64,000 bases of DNA from JASGDN01 sp049840815 (GTDB lineage: Bacteria; Chloroflexota; Chloroflexia; Thermomicrobiales; UBA6265), in contig JASGJI010000019.1 in assembly GCA_049840815.1 (NCBI GenBank), positions 1 through 64,000 on the forward strand. Reading direction: 5' to 3'. The notes below the pieces were generated by a model. The model did not search any database. It saw only the letters and a program-made list of their open reading frames with translations, and had not been told where the DNA came from. This document shows, piece by piece, positions 18,025 through 26,829 of the stretch (position 1 is the first letter of the stretch; each line of letters opens with the position of its first letter). The translations under genes were made by a program, and so were the position numbers.

Positions 18025-19361
18025 TGGTCAGTCTCCGGATCATCGGTGGAGAGGCGTGGGGCGGGCGCGCCGACAGGGAGGGTGGCGTAGAGCCTGAACC
18101 CACGATCCGGCATCGGGCTGGCGGAGAACTCGCCGCCCAGCGCGCGCATGCGCTCCCCAAGGCCGATCAGGCCGAAGCCTCCCGGCGTGCTCTCGCGAGG
18201 GGCCGGGCCAGTGGGTTTGGGCGATTGCGCGCCGCCCGGACCCCGGTCGGTGTATTCGGCGAAGATGCGGTCACCGTGACGATCGATCCGGAGGGTCGCG
18301 CTGGTGGCTCCGGCGTGGCGAATGATGTTCGTGGTGCCCTCCCGGACGAACCACGCCAGCGCCCGATCGAGGTCTATCGGCAGGTCGCTCACCGTGATTC
18401 GGGTAGAGAGTGATGTGCCCGAGGCCTGCAGCATCATGGTGCTGTGATCGATCTCCCCGGTAAGTGACAGCATGCGATAGCCTGCCACGGCCTCGCGCAC
18501 TTCCTGCAATGCCGTCCGCGCGACCTGCTGGACATCCGAGATTTCCGCAGCGGCGCGTTCCGGATGTGACGCCAGCAGGCGTTCGGCCAGTTCGCTCTTC
18601 AGGGCGATGATCGAGAGATTGTGGCCGAGCAGGTCGTGGAGATCGCGGGCGATACGCAGACGCTCCTCCGAGACGGCGAGGCGGGTGATCTCGGCGCGGG
18701 CGCGGCGGAGGGCGCGGTTCTGCGCCATCAACGCGCTCCAGAAGAGCGAGTTCATGCCGATCCCGCCAACCAGCAGAGCGGCGGTCCCGAGGTCTCCGGC
18801 GTCTGTCCCCTCATGGAGGCTTGTCAGGACGCAGAGCACGGTCGCGACGAGGACGATCCGCATTGCTTCCCGGCGTGTGAGGTAGATCCCTGCCGTAACA
18901 GCAGGATAGATGAAGAGGTATTCCAGCTCCCACCTTGGCAGGAGCAGGACCATCGTGATCAGGCAGACGAGCATTGCGCCGATCATGATTCGGTTGAATC
19001 GTTGATCGCGCAGATCTCCGGTTGCCCAGAGTGGCGCCCCGAAGAGCAGAAGCAGGACATAGGTCGCGACGAAGGAAATCAGTGTGATCCATGCCGGCAC
19101 CGCGATTCGCATCGGCAGGTCTTCGTGCCACAGGCTCGGAAACGCGCCGACCAGGAAGAAGAGCCAGACAAGACCAAACGCCCGCATCGCGATGCGACCC
19201 CGGAATGTCCGGAATCCTCCCCCGTCGTCGGGCTGACTCCCGGATGCGTGTTCGGCTTGGGCGTAGAGGCTGTCTGCGAGGAACTCGGATGTTCCGGTCG
19301 TTCGGGAGCAGAACCGCCGGAATCGGTCGATGAAGCGGTGGTCACGGCGGTGGTCGATCAT
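18021..19361 (-). CDS. DesK-type sensor histidine kinase (HisKA_3)
   Basis: A ~446-residue membrane kinase. About six hydrophobic helices (residues ~60-200) are followed by a dimerisation/phospho-acceptor segment with ERLRIARDLHDLLGHNLS, the signature of the HisKA_3 family, and a C-terminal HATPase with REGTTNIIRHAGA (N box) and GFGLIGLGERM (G box). There is no large extracytoplasmic sensor, so the signal is probably sensed in the membrane, as in DesK/LiaS-like kinases that answer to envelope or lipid stress. ATG 19361 is chosen over 19400 because GGGAA lies upstream. It is coupled to the response regulator. Confidence 0.85.
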   Translation of the reverse strand: MIDHRRDHRFIDRFRRFCSRTTGTSEFLADSLYAQAEHASGSQPDDGGGFRTFRGRIAMRAFGLVWLFFLVGAFPSLWHEDLPMRIAVPAWITLISFVATYVLLLLFGAPLWATGDLRDQRFNRIMIGAMLVCLITMVLLLPRWELEYLFIYPAVTAGIYLTRREAMRIVLVATVLCVLTSLHEGTDAGDLGTAALLVGGIGMNSLFWSALMAQNRALRRARAEITRLAVSEERLRIARDLHDLLGHNLSIIALKSELAERLLASHPERAAAEISDVQQVARTALQEVREAVAGYRMLSLTGEIDHSTMMLQASGTSLSTRITVSDLPIDLDRALAWFVREGTTNIIRHAGATSATLRIDRHGDRIFAEYTDRGPGGAQSPKPTGPAPRESTPGGFGLIGLGERMRALGGEFSASPMPDRGFRLYATLPVGAPAPRLSTDDPETDQ

Positions 19362-19692
19362 CGGGCATTCCCGGATGTGGCTGCGAGCGGTTGTGGCCAT
19401 GTTCGGTGAATGGGGGCGTCAGGCCGCGATCTCCGGGCTGCGGCCTAGCGCGTTCCCGCGTTGCCGGCAATTGTCGGGCCGGAGGCCGGATGTGGTCCGC
19501 CGGGGAGACCCGGTGTCGTCCGCCAGGCGCGATAGAGCACTACCCCTCGTTGTGCTCCGAGCGTGACTGCCAGTTCGAGCCAGAGTCCACCCGGGCGCAA
19601 CGCTACTCCGAGCATAGGGCCTCGTGCGAAGTCCAGTCCAATCCGGATTGCCACCGTTACCACCCAGAGCGCCGCGGTGAGCGTCCCGGTGT

Positions 19693-19729
19693 GGCAAGGG
19701 CGCCACGACTCACTCGTGGCGCCCTTGCC
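19693..19729. terminator. hairpin terminator downstream of the ABC exporter
   Basis: A perfect 16-bp stem (19693-19708 with 19714-19729) with a 5-nt loop, 22 bp beyond the stop of the minus-strand permease gene. It separates the exporter transcript from the kinase/regulator pair. No T tract follows on either strand. The remainder of 19362-19750 shows no gene I can support. Confidence 0.65.
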
Positions 19730-19750
19730 GTGGATGAGGGATGGAACGGA

Positions 19751-20569
19751 TTATCCGAACGTCTTGCCTTCGTCGCGGCGATAGAACCAGATCGCGCCAG
19801 CGATGAAGACGATGGTGTAGCCCGCGATCCAGAGCAGATGGACCGCCACGCTGGTGTCATCCCCCGCGCCGATCAGATGCCAGCCGAGCTGGCCGGCGTG
19901 GTAAGCGGGGAGGTACGGGGCGATCTGCTTCGCGAAGTGGGGCAGGCTGTCGTACGGGATGAAGAGGCCGGACATGAACGAGAGCGGCAGCACGATGAGG
20001 TTCGAGACACCTGCAGCTGCCTGGGGACCGACGGCGTACCCGATCAGCAGGCCGAGCGCGATGAACGGCAGCATGGCCACGATCAGGGTGCCGAGCAGCT
20101 TCGCCCACATGCCGATGCCCATGTCCACGCCACCGGTGATTCGTGCGAAGACGAAGAAGAAGATGGCGGCGGCCGCGCCGATCAGGAGCGACATGATGAT
20201 CTTGGATGTGAAGTAGGTCCACAGCTTCATCGGGGTGGCCCGCAGCAGCAGGTTCCACTTCATGCCGCGCTCGTTCGCGATGGGGATCCCGGAGGAGAAG
20301 ACGCCTGCCATCATCACCACATAGATGCCGAACGAGGGCATCGTGTACCAGCCTACCGAGACGCCGTTCTGGGTGTCGTGGATGCTCGGCAGCACGAAGA
20401 GCGAGAAGAGCATCGCCGGCAGCACGAAGAGCGAGACGGTGAACATCGGCACGCGAATCGTCTTGAGGATCTCGCAGTAAACCGCATAGAGCAGGGCGGA
20501 GCGGTTGCCATGTCGGGGCGTGGTGTCGCCCACCGAGCCTGCGACGGTGGCGGAAACTCCGGATTCCAT
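19751..20569 (-). CDS. ABC-2 type transporter permease
   Basis: A 272-residue membrane protein with six helices in the ABC-2 exporter pattern: an N-terminal helix after ILKTIRVPMFTVSLFVLPAMLF, a soluble loop with GIPIANERGMKWNLLLRATPM (the coupling region facing the ATPase), then four helices and a final one at the C-terminus. With the ATPase encoded upstream it would form a two-component exporter of a drug, antibiotic peptide or lipid. ATG 20569 follows AAAGGACATCATC. It is 130 bp downstream of the ATPase gene and is followed by a strong hairpin. Confidence 0.85.
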   Translation of the reverse strand: MESGVSATVAGSVGDTTPRHGNRSALLYAVYCEILKTIRVPMFTVSLFVLPAMLFSLFVLPSIHDTQNGVSVGWYTMPSFGIYVVMMAGVFSSGIPIANERGMKWNLLLRATPMKLWTYFTSKIIMSLLIGAAAAIFFFVFARITGGVDMGIGMWAKLLGTLIVAMLPFIALGLLIGYAVGPQAAAGVSNLIVLPLSFMSGLFIPYDSLPHFAKQIAPYLPAYHAGQLGWHLIGAGDDTSVAVHLLWIAGYTIVFIAGAIWFYRRDEGKTFG

Positions 20570-20699
20570 GATGATGTCCTTTCGGATGGTGGGGGGCGGG
20601 GAGGTGACTCGTTGGTCCCACCGTACTCATGAGACGTGGTGAGGAAGGCGTTTGTACGGAGGGCCCCCCTCGCGGGTTGCCGCTCGATTCCCGGAATAG

Positions 20700-21593
20700 C
20701 TACGCCGTGAGGCGGACGAAGGCGTCCTCCAGCGAGCCACCCGTGACTTCGAGGTCCTGCACTTCGGTGGTGCTGTTCAGCAGCGCGCGGACGGTCGCCT
20801 CCGGGGTGCGGGTGAAGAGCTCCACGGTGTGATCAGTCAGCGTGGCATCGTCCACGCCGGGCAGGGCGCGGAGACTGGCGGCGTTCACGGATGGCGAGTG
20901 GAAGCGCACCACCTTGCCCATCACGGTTGCCTTGATCTCGGCAGGCGTGCCCTCGGCCACCTGCACGCCCTTGTTCATCACCACGATCCGGTCGGCCAGC
21001 GCGTCGGCTTCCTCCAGGTAGTGCGTGGTGAGGACAATCGTCTTGCCGCGGGCGTGCATCTGGCGGATGCGGTCCCAGAAGATGGCGCGCGCCGTCACAT
21101 CCATGCCGACAGTTGGTTCATCGAGGAAGAGCAGGTCTGGCTCGCCGATGATGGCGAGCGCGAAATAGAGCCGCTGCCGCTCGCCGCCGGAGAGATCGGC
21201 GATGCGGTGTTCGGTCTTCTCCGTCAGCATCGCGGCCTCGATCGCCTCGGCGTTGCTGATCGGGTGGGGATAGAAGCGGGAGAAGAGTTCCACGATCTCC
21301 CGCACCTTCAGGGTGCCGGGGAGGCCGGATTCCTGGAGCATGATGCCGGTGCGAACGCGCGCTGCCGAACTGGTCGGCGTATTCCCGAAGATGTGCGCCT
21401 GCCCGGAGGTGAGGTGCTTCAGGCCGAGCATCATGGAGATGGAGGTCGTCTTGCCGGCGCCGTTCGGGCCGAGCAGGGCCACGGTTTCGCCCGGCTGGGC
21501 GGAAAAGCTGAAGTCGTTGACGGTGGTAATCTCGCCGTAGCGCTTGAAGGCGTGCTCCAGGCTGACCGGCAGGGCTTGGGCGGATGCGTTCAT
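20700..21593 (-). CDS. ABC transporter ATP-binding protein
   Basis: A 297-residue ATPase. Walker A LLGPNGAGKTT (about residues 40-50), the signature LSGGERQRL, Walker B LLFLDEPTVGMD and the switch histidine in VLTTHYLEEADAL are all intact. The ~80-residue C-terminal extension after the ATPase core is the substrate/permease-adaptor region seen in CcmA/DrrA-like exporters. ATG 21593 is chosen because GAGGAG lies just upstream; the frame open further upstream has no family similarity. It partners the permease at 19751-20569 and may be controlled by the adjacent two-component pair. Confidence 0.9.
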   Translation of the reverse strand: MNASAQALPVSLEHAFKRYGEITTVNDFSFSAQPGETVALLGPNGAGKTTSISMMLGLKHLTSGQAHIFGNTPTSSAARVRTGIMLQESGLPGTLKVREIVELFSRFYPHPISNAEAIEAAMLTEKTEHRIADLSGGERQRLYFALAIIGEPDLLFLDEPTVGMDVTARAIFWDRIRQMHARGKTIVLTTHYLEEADALADRIVVMNKGVQVAEGTPAEIKATVMGKVVRFHSPSVNAASLRALPGVDDATLTDHTVELFTRTPEATVRALLNSTTEVQDLEVTGGSLEDAFVRLTA

Positions 21594-21739
21594 GAACGGG
21601 GCTCCTCGGGAGACGTTGCTCGACCTGTCCACGGAGGTCGATCGATGCCTCAATCCTAGGGAGCACCAAGTCGTGCAACGAGTGCCATCCATGACGTTTC
21701 GGGCGTGACAATCGTCACGGGTGCGTGGATGACCCGCCG

Positions 21740-22903
21740 CTACGAGCGCCCAGTCGCCTTCCGGACCATTCTGGCCGTCCAGCCCTCGACTCGCTCCATC
21801 GCATTCGCTGGACCGGTCTTCTCCGGACCGGGCCAGAACTCGTCCAGCACGGCCGCGATCACCAGCACGGTCGGCACGGCCAGGAGCACACCGACGATTC
21901 CCTTCGTCTCCAGGCCGATGAAGAGCGCCGCCAGCACCACCACGGGCGGCAATCCCACGGCGTCACCGATCAGCAGTGGCGAGAGGATGTGCGATTCCAC
22001 ATTCACCAGCACCACGTAGAGGATGATCACCAGCACGAGTTCCGGAATCCCGATGCTGATCGCGACCATCACGGAAATCATCAGCGTCACTGCCCCGCCG
22101 AGGTAGGGGATCACCTCCAGCACTCCTGCCGTCAGCGCGATCGAGGCCGCGAACGGGATGCCAATGGCCCACAACCCGAGGCCGAACAGCACGCCGAAGC
22201 TGATCGCCACCAGCACTTGCCCGCGTACCCACGTTCCGATCCGGTGATCCACGTCCGTCGTGATCCGGCGCAGCCGGGCGTGCGCGGTTGGGTTCAGAAA
22301 GCGCGCGACATAGTTGGAGGCACCGCTCGGGTTCATCCCCATCATGAAGGCGATCACCAGGGTGACGAAGAGCACCACCGCCGTATGTCCGACCTCCAGC
22401 GTGATCGCGGTCAGGTGCGAGGCGATCGTCTGGAGGTTCGCGCTGATCTGGTCGGTGATCGAATCGAGCGAGAGGCTCGTGTCACTGTTGCTGTTCGTGG
22501 CGATGTTGTGGCGATGCAGGAAATCCTCCACCTGCTTCTGGTAGTCGGGGAGATCCTTCGCCAGCTGCCGTGCTTCCTCCGTCACCAGCGGGATCAGCAG
22601 CGAGATGATGAGCGCCAGCAGGGCCACCAGTCCGGCGAAGATCAGGAAGATGGCGACGCCGCGTGGGACGCCCCGTCTCACCATCGCCGAAGCGGGCTTG
22701 TCGATTGCGGTGGCGAGCAGCATTGCCCCGGCGAAGATCACCAGCGTGCTGGACAGTTCCTGCACCAGCCAGCCGATCAGGAAGATCGCCAGCACGATGC
22801 CGATCGTGCGGGCGGAGATGCTGATGGTGATATGTTCGCGTGTCCGGGGCGGGTCGACCGCGAGTTCGTGGCCGTCCTGATTGACGATTCGGGGTTCCTT
22901 CAC
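21740..22903 (-). CDS. AI-2E family transporter
   Basis: A 387-residue permease of the same family as the 7621-8973 protein: N-terminal helix pairs, a central soluble region with many charged residues (about 110-200), and the C-terminal AGVLEVIPYLGGAVTLMIS and SHILSPLLIGDAVGLPPVVVLAALF hallmarks. The transported compound is unknown. I choose GTG 22903 because AAGGA lies five bases upstream; an in-frame GTG at 22963 has no ribosome binding site. The gene lies alone on the minus strand between two exporter operons. Confidence 0.8.
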   Translation of the reverse strand: MKEPRIVNQDGHELAVDPPRTREHITISISARTIGIVLAIFLIGWLVQELSSTLVIFAGAMLLATAIDKPASAMVRRGVPRGVAIFLIFAGLVALLALIISLLIPLVTEEARQLAKDLPDYQKQVEDFLHRHNIATNSNSDTSLSLDSITDQISANLQTIASHLTAITLEVGHTAVVLFVTLVIAFMMGMNPSGASNYVARFLNPTAHARLRRITTDVDHRIGTWVRGQVLVAISFGVLFGLGLWAIGIPFAASIALTAGVLEVIPYLGGAVTLMISVMVAISIGIPELVLVIILYVVLVNVESHILSPLLIGDAVGLPPVVVLAALFIGLETKGIVGVLLAVPTVLVIAAVLDEFWPGPEKTGPANAMERVEGWTARMVRKATGRS

Positions 22904-23060
22904 ACCGATCCTGCCTTCTGCGTATTTTCCAGCCACGTCAGAACAAGGCCCTACAACGGACACCGGGTCCGGGAACGCAGCATCGGTGCCCCGGGTGGGT
23001 GGGAATCCCCTGTGCGTTCTCTGGAGTCTAGCGAGTCGGGCATCATCTGGACAGTGATCG

Positions 23061-23103
23061 AAAAAACGAACACCGGGTGCTGCTTCTGCTGCACCCGGTG
23101 TTC
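23061..23103 (-). terminator. intrinsic terminator of the drug-efflux operon
   Basis: On the minus strand a perfect 13-bp stem (23091-23103 with 23068-23080) with a 10-nt loop is followed directly by GTTTTTTCG. It begins 33 bp after the stop of the permease gene and is the most canonical intrinsic terminator in the window. Confidence 0.9.
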
Positions 23104-23135
23104 TCGAGAAGATGGAGGTGACGTCTCGCTTGGGA

Positions 23136-24023
23136 TCAGGATTCCTTGCGATACAACCAGACCGAAAGCGGCAGCGTGACCGCGATCAGGAGCAGGGAGA
23201 AGAGGATCGAGGCGATCTCCGGATTCGCGAGCGGCCAGGCCTGGTGCGCCGGCACCACCGTCGAGGCGTTGCCCCACAGGTTCCGCATCGCCGCCACCGT
23301 CGCCGAGAGCGGGTTCCAGTTCGCGATCGGCTGGAGCCAGGCCGGCAGCAGGTCCGGCGAGACGAAGGTGTTGGCGAGGAAGGTCAGCGGCATGGTCACG
23401 GTCATCGTGATCGTGTCAGCTCCGGTGGCGTTGGGCACCATCATGCCGATGCAGACGCCCACGAAGTTCACGGCCACCACGAAGAGGAGCAGGATGCCGA
23501 AGCCGGCCAGCCCTTCCAGCGGGCTGGTGTGGATGCGCCAGCCGGTTGCCAGCGCCGCGAAGACCATCGTGATCGTACCGACCAGGGTGTTCAGCACCTG
23601 GTAGAACGCCTGCCCCACCAGCACCGCCGACCGTGACATCGGCAGCGAGCGGAAGCGATCCATCTGCCCCTTCTCCTTCATCTCGGCCATGCCGACGGCG
23701 GCAGCGACCATGGTGAAGGCGGCGGATTGGGCGAAGATGCCCGGCATCATGAATTCGCGGTAATTGGAGACACCCGGGATCTGGATCGCGCTGCCGAAGA
23801 CGTAGCCGAAGAGGATGATGAAGATGATCGGCATCGCGATCATCCCGATGATCTGCCCCGGCTGTGCCAGGAAGTGCTTCACATTGGTGCGCAGGATCAG
23901 CAGGCTATCCCGCATGGCCCGGCGCATCGAGGCGATTGGGCTCGTGGGGATGGCGTGGGACGGATCGAAGGCGAAATCGGGAACGAGCGAGGGAGCGGTC
24001 GTTGTGGTAGCAGTGGTGGCCAT
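23136..24023 (-). CDS. ABC-2 permease, DrrB-type drug exporter subunit
   Basis: A 295-residue membrane protein with six helices and the DrrB-like coupling region RFRSLPMSRSAVLVGQAFYQ after helix 2, plus a late GADTITMTVTMPLTFLANTFVSPDLLPAWLQPIANWNPLS stretch typical of daunorubicin-resistance permeases. With the DrrA-like ATPase (25596-26606) it would form an efflux pump. Its ATG overlaps the stop of the MFS gene (TGATG), with the AGGAGG ribosome binding site inside the last codons of that gene. The same junction sequence is repeated after the ATPase gene, so this permease probably once followed the ATPase directly. Confidence 0.85.
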   Translation of the reverse strand: MATTATTTTAPSLVPDFAFDPSHAIPTSPIASMRRAMRDSLLILRTNVKHFLAQPGQIIGMIAMPIIFIILFGYVFGSAIQIPGVSNYREFMMPGIFAQSAAFTMVAAAVGMAEMKEKGQMDRFRSLPMSRSAVLVGQAFYQVLNTLVGTITMVFAALATGWRIHTSPLEGLAGFGILLLFVVAVNFVGVCIGMMVPNATGADTITMTVTMPLTFLANTFVSPDLLPAWLQPIANWNPLSATVAAMRNLWGNASTVVPAHQAWPLANPEIASILFSLLLIAVTLPLSVWLYRKES

Positions 24024-24039
24024 CAGGCGGCCTCCTTTC
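24017..24039 (-). repeat. 23-bp direct repeat, copy at the MFS/permease junction
   Basis: Minus-strand GAAAGGAGGCCGCCTGATGG plus CCA, covering the last codons (K-E-A-A-stop) of the MFS gene, its embedded AGGAGG ribosome binding site and the first codons (M-A) of the permease. It is identical to 25590-25612. Confidence 0.85.
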
Positions 24040-25522
24040 CAAATGTCGGTACGAGCACGGGATCAATTGCCGCGAGATGGGCCCGGATATACCCCCAACT
24101 GACGAGAGCCGCCGCGATGCCGGTGAGGACGAGGCTGGCCAGAGTGAGCGTGTTCTGGAACTCGCCGACCTGATGCACGGTCCAGTCCGAGGTGGTGATG
24201 TCGCCGGTAAACATCGCCGCCAGCAGCGTGCCGGTGATGGCGATGCCGATGCCGGAGGTGACCTCGCTGGAGGTATCGACGAGGGCCGCGCCAATGGTCG
24301 TGCGGTCTTCTGGCAGGCCCTGCAGGACGTTCATCCCCGCCACTACGCCAACGACCCGCAATCCTGCCGAGACGAGGACCAGGGCCACGGCGACCCAGAG
24401 GTAGCCGAACCGGTTCATGAGGCCGAAGACGAGCAGCCCACTCACGACGGCGGATGCGCTGATCACGGCGGCACGTTCCTGGCCGACCCGCGCGATGAAC
24501 GGATCGACGAAGGCGCTCCCGGCGAGCAGGACCAGCACCTGGGGCAGCATCCCGATGGATGCATGTGCAGGAGACCATCCCCAGTCGAGTTGCAGGAGCA
24601 GGGTCGCCATGTACCCGAGGCCGGCGACGGCCAGGCCGGTGGCGGCGTTGTAGGCGAGGCCACTGGAGACCAGCGGGCGAGCGACGAGCCCGAGGTCGAT
24701 GAGCGGGAAGCGGGTCGAGCGTTCGTGCCAGATGAACAGGCCGCCTCCCACGATAGCTGCGGCGCTTGCGGCCCACGGCATCCACGACCCCACCCCCTTA
24801 TCGACGAAGAACGTCGGTGCGATGAGCGCGAAGACGATGGTCGCCGTGCCGAGGAGCGCGCCCCCGCTATCCACCGGATCGGGATGGAGTTCCGCCGGAT
24901 CGTCTGCCGCAATGCCGAGCCGCACGCCGATGAAGGCGAGGATGGCAATGGGCACGTTGATCAGGAGCAGAATCTGCCAGGGCGCGACGCTGAGGACGAA
25001 TCCTCCCACCGTCGGTCCGATCGCCAATCCGACCAGACCGACGGTCGAGATGACCGTGATCGCCCGGATGCGCAGCCTATCGTCATCGAAGAGACGGAAG
25101 GCGAGGGCCATTGAGCCCGGCGTGGTCATCGCTGCAGCGATCCCCATTGTTGCCCGCACCGCGATCAGCTGGCCTGGCGAACTGACAAACGCGGTCGCCA
25201 GGCTGGCGAGGCCAAGCAAGACGAGGCCGGTGAGCATGACCCGGCGGCGTCCGAAGCGGTCGGCGATGGCGCCAAAAACGAGCATCAGGCCACCGAAGAC
25301 CACCATGTAGGCGCTGGTCACCCATTGCAGGGCGGTGGTTGACGCGTGCAGGTCGCGACCGATGGTGGGTAGGGCGACATTCAGGATCGAGTTGTCGAGC
25401 ATCTCGAACAGAAAGATCGCGGAGAGTCCGGCCAGGGCGATCCATGCCTCGCGGAGGGATTGCGGTCCAGAAGCCGTACGCTCCGATGGGATGGCGACCC
25501 CATCCTGCAGTTCGGCGTTCAT
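24023..25522 (-). CDS. DHA2-type MFS drug transporter
   Basis: A 499-residue membrane protein with the 14-helix layout of the DHA2 (EmrB/QacA-like) family: FLFEMLDNSILNVALPTIGRDL in helix 1 (family motif D1), VFGAIADRFGRRRVML between helices 2 and 3 (motif A), and GLAIGPTVGGFV in helix 5 (antiporter motif C). It would expel lipophilic drugs in exchange for protons. It lies between the two subunits of an ABC pump, its start overlapping the stop of a 25-codon relic frame (ATGA at 25519-25522) and its stop overlapping the permease start. Its last four residues (KEAA) are the same, codon for codon, as those of the ATPase. Confidence 0.9.
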   Translation of the reverse strand: MNAELQDGVAIPSERTASGPQSLREAWIALAGLSAIFLFEMLDNSILNVALPTIGRDLHASTTALQWVTSAYMVVFGGLMLVFGAIADRFGRRRVMLTGLVLLGLASLATAFVSSPGQLIAVRATMGIAAAMTTPGSMALAFRLFDDDRLRIRAITVISTVGLVGLAIGPTVGGFVLSVAPWQILLLINVPIAILAFIGVRLGIAADDPAELHPDPVDSGGALLGTATIVFALIAPTFFVDKGVGSWMPWAASAAAIVGGGLFIWHERSTRFPLIDLGLVARPLVSSGLAYNAATGLAVAGLGYMATLLLQLDWGWSPAHASIGMLPQVLVLLAGSAFVDPFIARVGQERAAVISASAVVSGLLVFGLMNRFGYLWVAVALVLVSAGLRVVGVVAGMNVLQGLPEDRTTIGAALVDTSSEVTSGIGIAITGTLLAAMFTGDITTSDWTVHQVGEFQNTLTLASLVLTGIAAALVSWGYIRAHLAAIDPVLVPTFGKEAA

Positions 25523-25596
25523 GGATGCACCAGCGTTGCCGCAGACGTCATCGCGTCAGGCCGGGAGAACAGCATGAGGGCGGTCGTGCTGGCCAT
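25519..25596 (-). pseudogene. 25-codon relic frame between ATPase and MFS genes
   Basis: The frame begins at an ATG overlapping the ATPase stop (TGATGG) with a perfect AGGAGG upstream and ends at a TGA overlapping the MFS start. The predicted peptide begins MASTTA, resembling the MATTAT start of the DrrB-like permease, and then diverges. I read it as the displaced 5' end of the permease gene left behind when the MFS gene entered the operon; it may now serve only to couple translation. Confidence 0.5.
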
Positions 25597-25612
25597 CAGG
25601 CGGCCTCCTTTC
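25590..25612 (-). repeat. 23-bp direct repeat, copy at the ATPase/relic junction
   Basis: Identical to 24017-24039. It covers the K-E-A-A-stop end of the ATPase gene, the AGGAGG ribosome binding site and the following ATG GCC A. The two copies bracket the MFS gene about 1.57 kb apart. Confidence 0.85.
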
Positions 25613-26606
25613 GGGCGGAAGATGTCGCGACGAGCGCGGCGTTGGTTGTGGTCGCGTCGCCGGTGAGCTGGAGGAAGACCTCATCGAGGGTCGGGCGGCG
25701 CAGGCTGATGTCATCGATCGCGATCTGGTTGCGGGTCAGTTCGTTCAGCACGGCGGTCAAGGATTCGCCGGAGTTCGGCGCGGGGGCGGCAATCTGCAGC
25801 GATTCCGGAACGAACGCGGGCGCGGTCCCGCTCACGGCCTCCATGATCTGCTGCGCCAGGGGGAGGTCCTCCTGCTTGGAGACGGTCAAGGTGATTTGCT
25901 CGCCACCGACCGAGCGCTTCAGGTTGCGCGGAGTGTCGTTCGCGATCACCCGCCCGTGGTCGATGACCACGATGCGATCGGCAAGGAAGTCGGCCTCCTC
26001 CAGATACTGGGTGGTGAGGAGTACCGTCGTGCCTTCGCGGACCAGCTGGGCGATGGCGTCCCAGATCTGGAGGCGGCTGCGGGGGTCGAGCCCGGTTGTC
26101 GGCTCGTCGAGGAAGAGGACTGGTGGTGCCGCGACGAGGCTGGAGGCAAGGTCGAGCCGACGGCGCATGCCGCCGGAATAGGTCTTCGCGCGGCGGTCGG
26201 CGGCATCGCTGAGGCCGAACCGGTCGAGGAGCTCATCCGCGCGCTGCTGGGCCAGTTTCGCCGGCATCTGGAAGAGCTGGCCGATCAGGATCAGGTTGTC
26301 ACGCCCGGTGAGCAGCTCGTCCACCGTGGCTGCCTGGGAGGCGAGGCCGAACTGGAAGCGGGCACGCTCGGGGTCCTGCACGACGTCGATGCCATTCACG
26401 CGGCCGGTGCCAGCATCGGGGATGAGGAGGGTGGTGAGGGCGCGGACCGTGGTGCTCTTGCCGGACCCGTTCGGGCCGAGCAGCCCGAGGATGGTGCCCT
26501 GGGGGACGTGGAAGGAGACGTTGTCGAGTGCCTGGGTCGTGCCGAATCGCTTTGAAAGCGACACGGCTTCGATGGCTGGTGCGGGGTGTCCGTTGGGATA
26601 GGTCAT
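25596..26606 (-). CDS. DrrA-type ABC drug-exporter ATPase
   Basis: A 336-residue ATPase of the daunorubicin-resistance DrrA family: Walker A LLGPNGSGKST, signature YSGGMRRRLDLA, Walker B LFLDEPTTGLD, the switch histidine position replaced by Gln in LLTTQYLEEADFL (as in DrrA-type proteins), and the C-terminal extension with DDISLRRPTLDEVFLQLTG. I use ATG 26606 because AAAGGA lies 11 bases upstream and the core begins shortly after; ATG 26657 in frame is possible. It is the first gene of the efflux operon, whose promoter overlaps a palindromic operator next to the divergent TetR gene. Confidence 0.9.
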   Translation of the reverse strand: MTYPNGHPAPAIEAVSLSKRFGTTQALDNVSFHVPQGTILGLLGPNGSGKSTTVRALTTLLIPDAGTGRVNGIDVVQDPERARFQFGLASQAATVDELLTGRDNLILIGQLFQMPAKLAQQRADELLDRFGLSDAADRRAKTYSGGMRRRLDLASSLVAAPPVLFLDEPTTGLDPRSRLQIWDAIAQLVREGTTVLLTTQYLEEADFLADRIVVIDHGRVIANDTPRNLKRSVGGEQITLTVSKQEDLPLAQQIMEAVSGTAPAFVPESLQIAAPAPNSGESLTAVLNELTRNQIAIDDISLRRPTLDEVFLQLTGDATTTNAALVATSSARKEAA

Positions 26607-26685
26607 GAGGGGAGCGGTCCTTTCAGGTACCGGGTCGCGTTCGCTATCGGGATGCATGGTCGATGTCGGCGTTGAGTCGTACGGT

Positions 26686-26718
26686 GTACTATCAACGTAC
26701 GACGTACGATAGTGGTAC
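26686..26718. promoter_or_regulatory. palindromic operator, probable TetR binding site
   Basis: Nested inverted repeats: CGTACG-A-CGTACG at 26696-26708, outer arms ACTATC (26688-26693) and GATAGT (26708-26713), and GTAC boxes at 26686-26689 and 26715-26718. The -10 of the efflux promoter (26706-26711) lies inside it, so a bound repressor would block transcription. The divergent neighbour encodes a TetR-family protein. Confidence 0.65.
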
Positions 26719-26734
26719 AATGTACGAAAGTCAA
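26706..26734 (-). promoter_or_regulatory. promoter of the drug-efflux operon
   Basis: Minus-strand TTGACT (26729-26734), 17-bp spacer, TATCGT (26706-26711). The spacing is ideal and the box positions overlap the palindromic operator. Confidence 0.65.
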
Positions 26735-26829
26735 GAGGGGAGCACGATTCCATTTCGATTGGGGTTGGGGTCGCGTATCGGGGCCGGTTCTGGAACCAAC
26801 CGCATGCGAATCGCGATAATGGGAGGACG

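Noticed and set aside
21725..23179. Plus-strand frame rich in His, Asp, Gln and Arg opposite the AI-2E gene
   Set aside because: Low-complexity composition arises from reading a membrane-protein gene in antisense; no independent support.
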